From the NCBI RefSeq assembly GCF_027920805.1, contig NZ_JANWOI010000002.1, positions 620,001 to 684,000 of the forward strand: a stretch of 64,000 nt of DNA. The letters are read 5' to 3'. The notes under the pieces are model-generated. The model did not search any database and was not told the DNA's origin. It was given only the letters and a program-made list of their open reading frames with translations. Origin of the DNA: Govania unica. Lineage in GTDB: Bacteria > Pseudomonadota > Alphaproteobacteria > Sphingomonadales > Govanellaceae. How positions within the stretch are numbered: position 1 is the first letter of the stretch; every line of letters begins with the position of its first letter. Both the position numbers and the translations under genes were made by a program. Below are positions 62,844 to 64,000 of this stretch, piece by piece.

Positions 62844-63100
62844 GGCTTTACTCCCGCTGATTTCTTTTGGGGCTTGCGGTATTTATTGCGCAGATAGCTG
62901 AATGAGAACGTCAGCATAAAACGCCAGGCCGCCCCACTACTCAGAACCACCTTGGCAATGGCCATGGCATCAGTCGGGTCGATAAAAACTTTCGTTGCCA
63001 TCGACTTTGTCGGATCATTCAGAATGACGATTCCGTTTTTAGCTGATTGGATCCGGTCGACGTGGAATTCCAACTCCACAAGCTTGCTTACAACTCTCAC
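62840..63100 (-). CDS. 86-aa protein of unknown family
   Basis: Start is GTG at 63100 with AAAGGA eight bases ahead, and the stop overlaps the ALDH start, so it is expressed within the operon. The sequence VDRIQSAKNGIVILNDPTKSMATKVFIDPTDAMAIAKVVLSSGAAWRFML is amphipathic and without signal peptide or known motif; the end is basic (RNKYRKPQKKS). I do not recognise it. Its place between the nitrilase and the ALDH suggests a small partner or regulator of those enzymes. Confidence 0.6.
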   Translation of the reverse strand: MRVVSKLVELEFHVDRIQSAKNGIVILNDPTKSMATKVFIDPTDAMAIAKVVLSSGAAWRFMLTFSFSYLRNKYRKPQKKSAGVKP

Positions 63101-63138
63101 GTTATTGTCCTTTCTCGGCGACCGGATCCGTATCTGTA

Positions 63139-63999
63139 TCAGTCAAATTTGCGCAATGTTCCCTGAGCGTGGGCATGAGCCACACGCTTGTCGAGTTCAG
63201 CCGACATTTCTTCAGGTTTCATGCCATAAGGCGGCGTAAAGGTTCCGCGTTCATAAAGCACATCCAAAGCCTGCCTGGCACCGGCAATCTTTTGCGTCAG
63301 GCTGCGCGGCGGATGTCCCGGCGGAAACAGGTTCGACGGATAGATCGGATTTTCGTACATTTCCTTGAAGACCTCCGATCGAACGTCAACCCAGGTGTTA
63401 TGGGAGACCCGCGACCGATGTTCCCGCAGGGCTTCGATATCAATCGGCCCGGCCAGGACCTGTTCCGCGGGGTAAGGTGCAATCCGGTTGACCACACCGA
63501 TATAGTCGATGATGAAGGAATGGCCGGGACAGAATGCCTCTGGATAGTAATCATACTCACAGGTGCCCCAGTTCGACCCAAGCACATAACACATATTGTC
63601 ATGGGCCCGCGCCCGGCGCGTGAAGACCCAGAAATCCCAGGGGTCACTGACGCCTTCAAAGGATTGATTCGCCGTCGGGTGGCAGATCACCTCGGCGCCG
63701 TTAAAGCCCAAAGCGCGCGAAATCTCCGGGGTCGCCCCGTCATGACAAGTCATGGTGCCGAGCTTGCCGATCTCCGTGTCCACAACCGGGAAACAGCTTT
63801 TGAGGTCACCGCCGAACAGCTTGGAATATTCTGTGAACATATCATGCGGGCTGGTGCCAAGACCGATATAAGCCGGCACATGCCATTTGTGATATTTAAG
63901 AATGACATTGCCACAAGGGCCGATAATAAAAGCGGTATTGAACCAGCGATCGGGAAACTCGGGCAGCTTCTCGATCACGCCACCGCCGGAAATGTAGAT
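63139..63999 (-). CDS. Nitrilase-family amidase (5' cut by window edge)
   Basis: The frame is open to the window edge (codons ...IYISGGGVIEKLPEFPDRW...), so the N-terminus is missing. The visible ~287 residues contain the catalytic Lys (VILKYHKWHVP) and Cys (TMTCHDGATPEISRAL) of the carbon-nitrogen hydrolase family, with HPTANQSFEGV and SNWGTCEYDYY. The first catalytic Glu lies outside the window. The layout resembles aliphatic amidases/formamidases. It heads the operon visible here; a nitrile or amide would be converted to an acid and ammonia, linked to the ALDH and SDR downstream. Confidence 0.82.
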   Translation of the reverse strand: MYISGGGVIEKLPEFPDRWFNTAFIIGPCGNVILKYHKWHVPAYIGLGTSPHDMFTEYSKLFGGDLKSCFPVVDTEIGKLGTMTCHDGATPEISRALGFNGAEVICHPTANQSFEGVSDPWDFWVFTRRARAHDNMCYVLGSNWGTCEYDYYPEAFCPGHSFIIDYIGVVNRIAPYPAEQVLAGPIDIEALREHRSRVSHNTWVDVRSEVFKEMYENPIYPSNLFPPGHPPRSLTQKIAGARQALDVLYERGTFTPPYGMKPEEMSAELDKRVAHAHAQGTLRKFD

Positions 64000-64000
64000 G

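Overview
The window looks like the chromosome of a free-living, Gram-negative heterotroph, most likely an alphaproteobacterium. The evidence is the housekeeping block 35.0-43.3 kb (rlpA, dac-type carboxypeptidase, tmk, holB, metG, tatD, MBL hydrolase in one direction), two large TonB-dependent receptors, an actP/yjcH pair, and many acyl-CoA and amidohydrolase genes. This is a reading of gene order and protein features only; no database search was possible.

Layout. 0-5.3 kb: the end of a STAS-domain protein, mazG, an LpxR-type outer-membrane lipid A deacylase, a small beta-barrel porin, an SDR and a patatin phospholipase. 5.6-20.5 kb: an accessory catabolic region. It has a MalT-like LuxR regulator, an acetylpolyamine amidohydrolase, and a minus-strand operon in the order hyuA, DUF917, TonB receptor, NCS1 permease, Asp/Glu-type (hydantoin) racemase. 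Next come a penicillin-G-acylase-like pseudogene with two in-frame amber codons and a second, paralogous racemase. Upstream of hyuA lies an array of four direct repeats at an exact 21-bp period, abutting a candidate promoter. Together these read as an outer-membrane-to-cytoplasm uptake and ring-opening system for a hydantoin-like compound.

20.7-24.2 kb: acetate permease pair, an exported peroxiredoxin, a tiny exported cysteine-repeat protein, and an exported limonene-epoxide-hydrolase-like protein. 24.3-33.9 kb: a plus-strand beta-oxidation cluster (SDR, tandem HxlR regulator, acyl/aryl-CoA synthetase, SnoaL-like protein, DUF1295 membrane protein, acyl-CoA dehydrogenase, thiolase, MaoC hydratase, SDR). 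It encodes every step of a beta-oxidation turn, probably for an aromatic or branched acid. 33.9-43.3 kb: MFS transporter and housekeeping genes; holB seems to have no ATG/GTG/TTG start upstream of its Walker A motif.

43.3-47.7 kb: a TPR lipoprotein-like protein, an exported HAD phosphatase and tRNA-Ser(UGA), followed by a wrecked tyrosine recombinase and the tail of an M19 dipeptidase. This is the scar of an integrative element. 47.7-54.9 kb: a peptide-scavenging operon (TonB receptor, tricorn-like protease, prolidase-type amidohydrolase). 55.5-64 kb: a UxaA-type dehydratase facing a tightly packed minus-strand operon (nitrilase-family amidase, 86-aa unknown, ALDH, SDR, amino-acid-type ABC ATPase, alpha-ketoglutaric-semialdehyde-type ALDH, FAH-family protein). 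It could carry a nitrile/amide or sugar-acid compound to 2-oxoglutarate.
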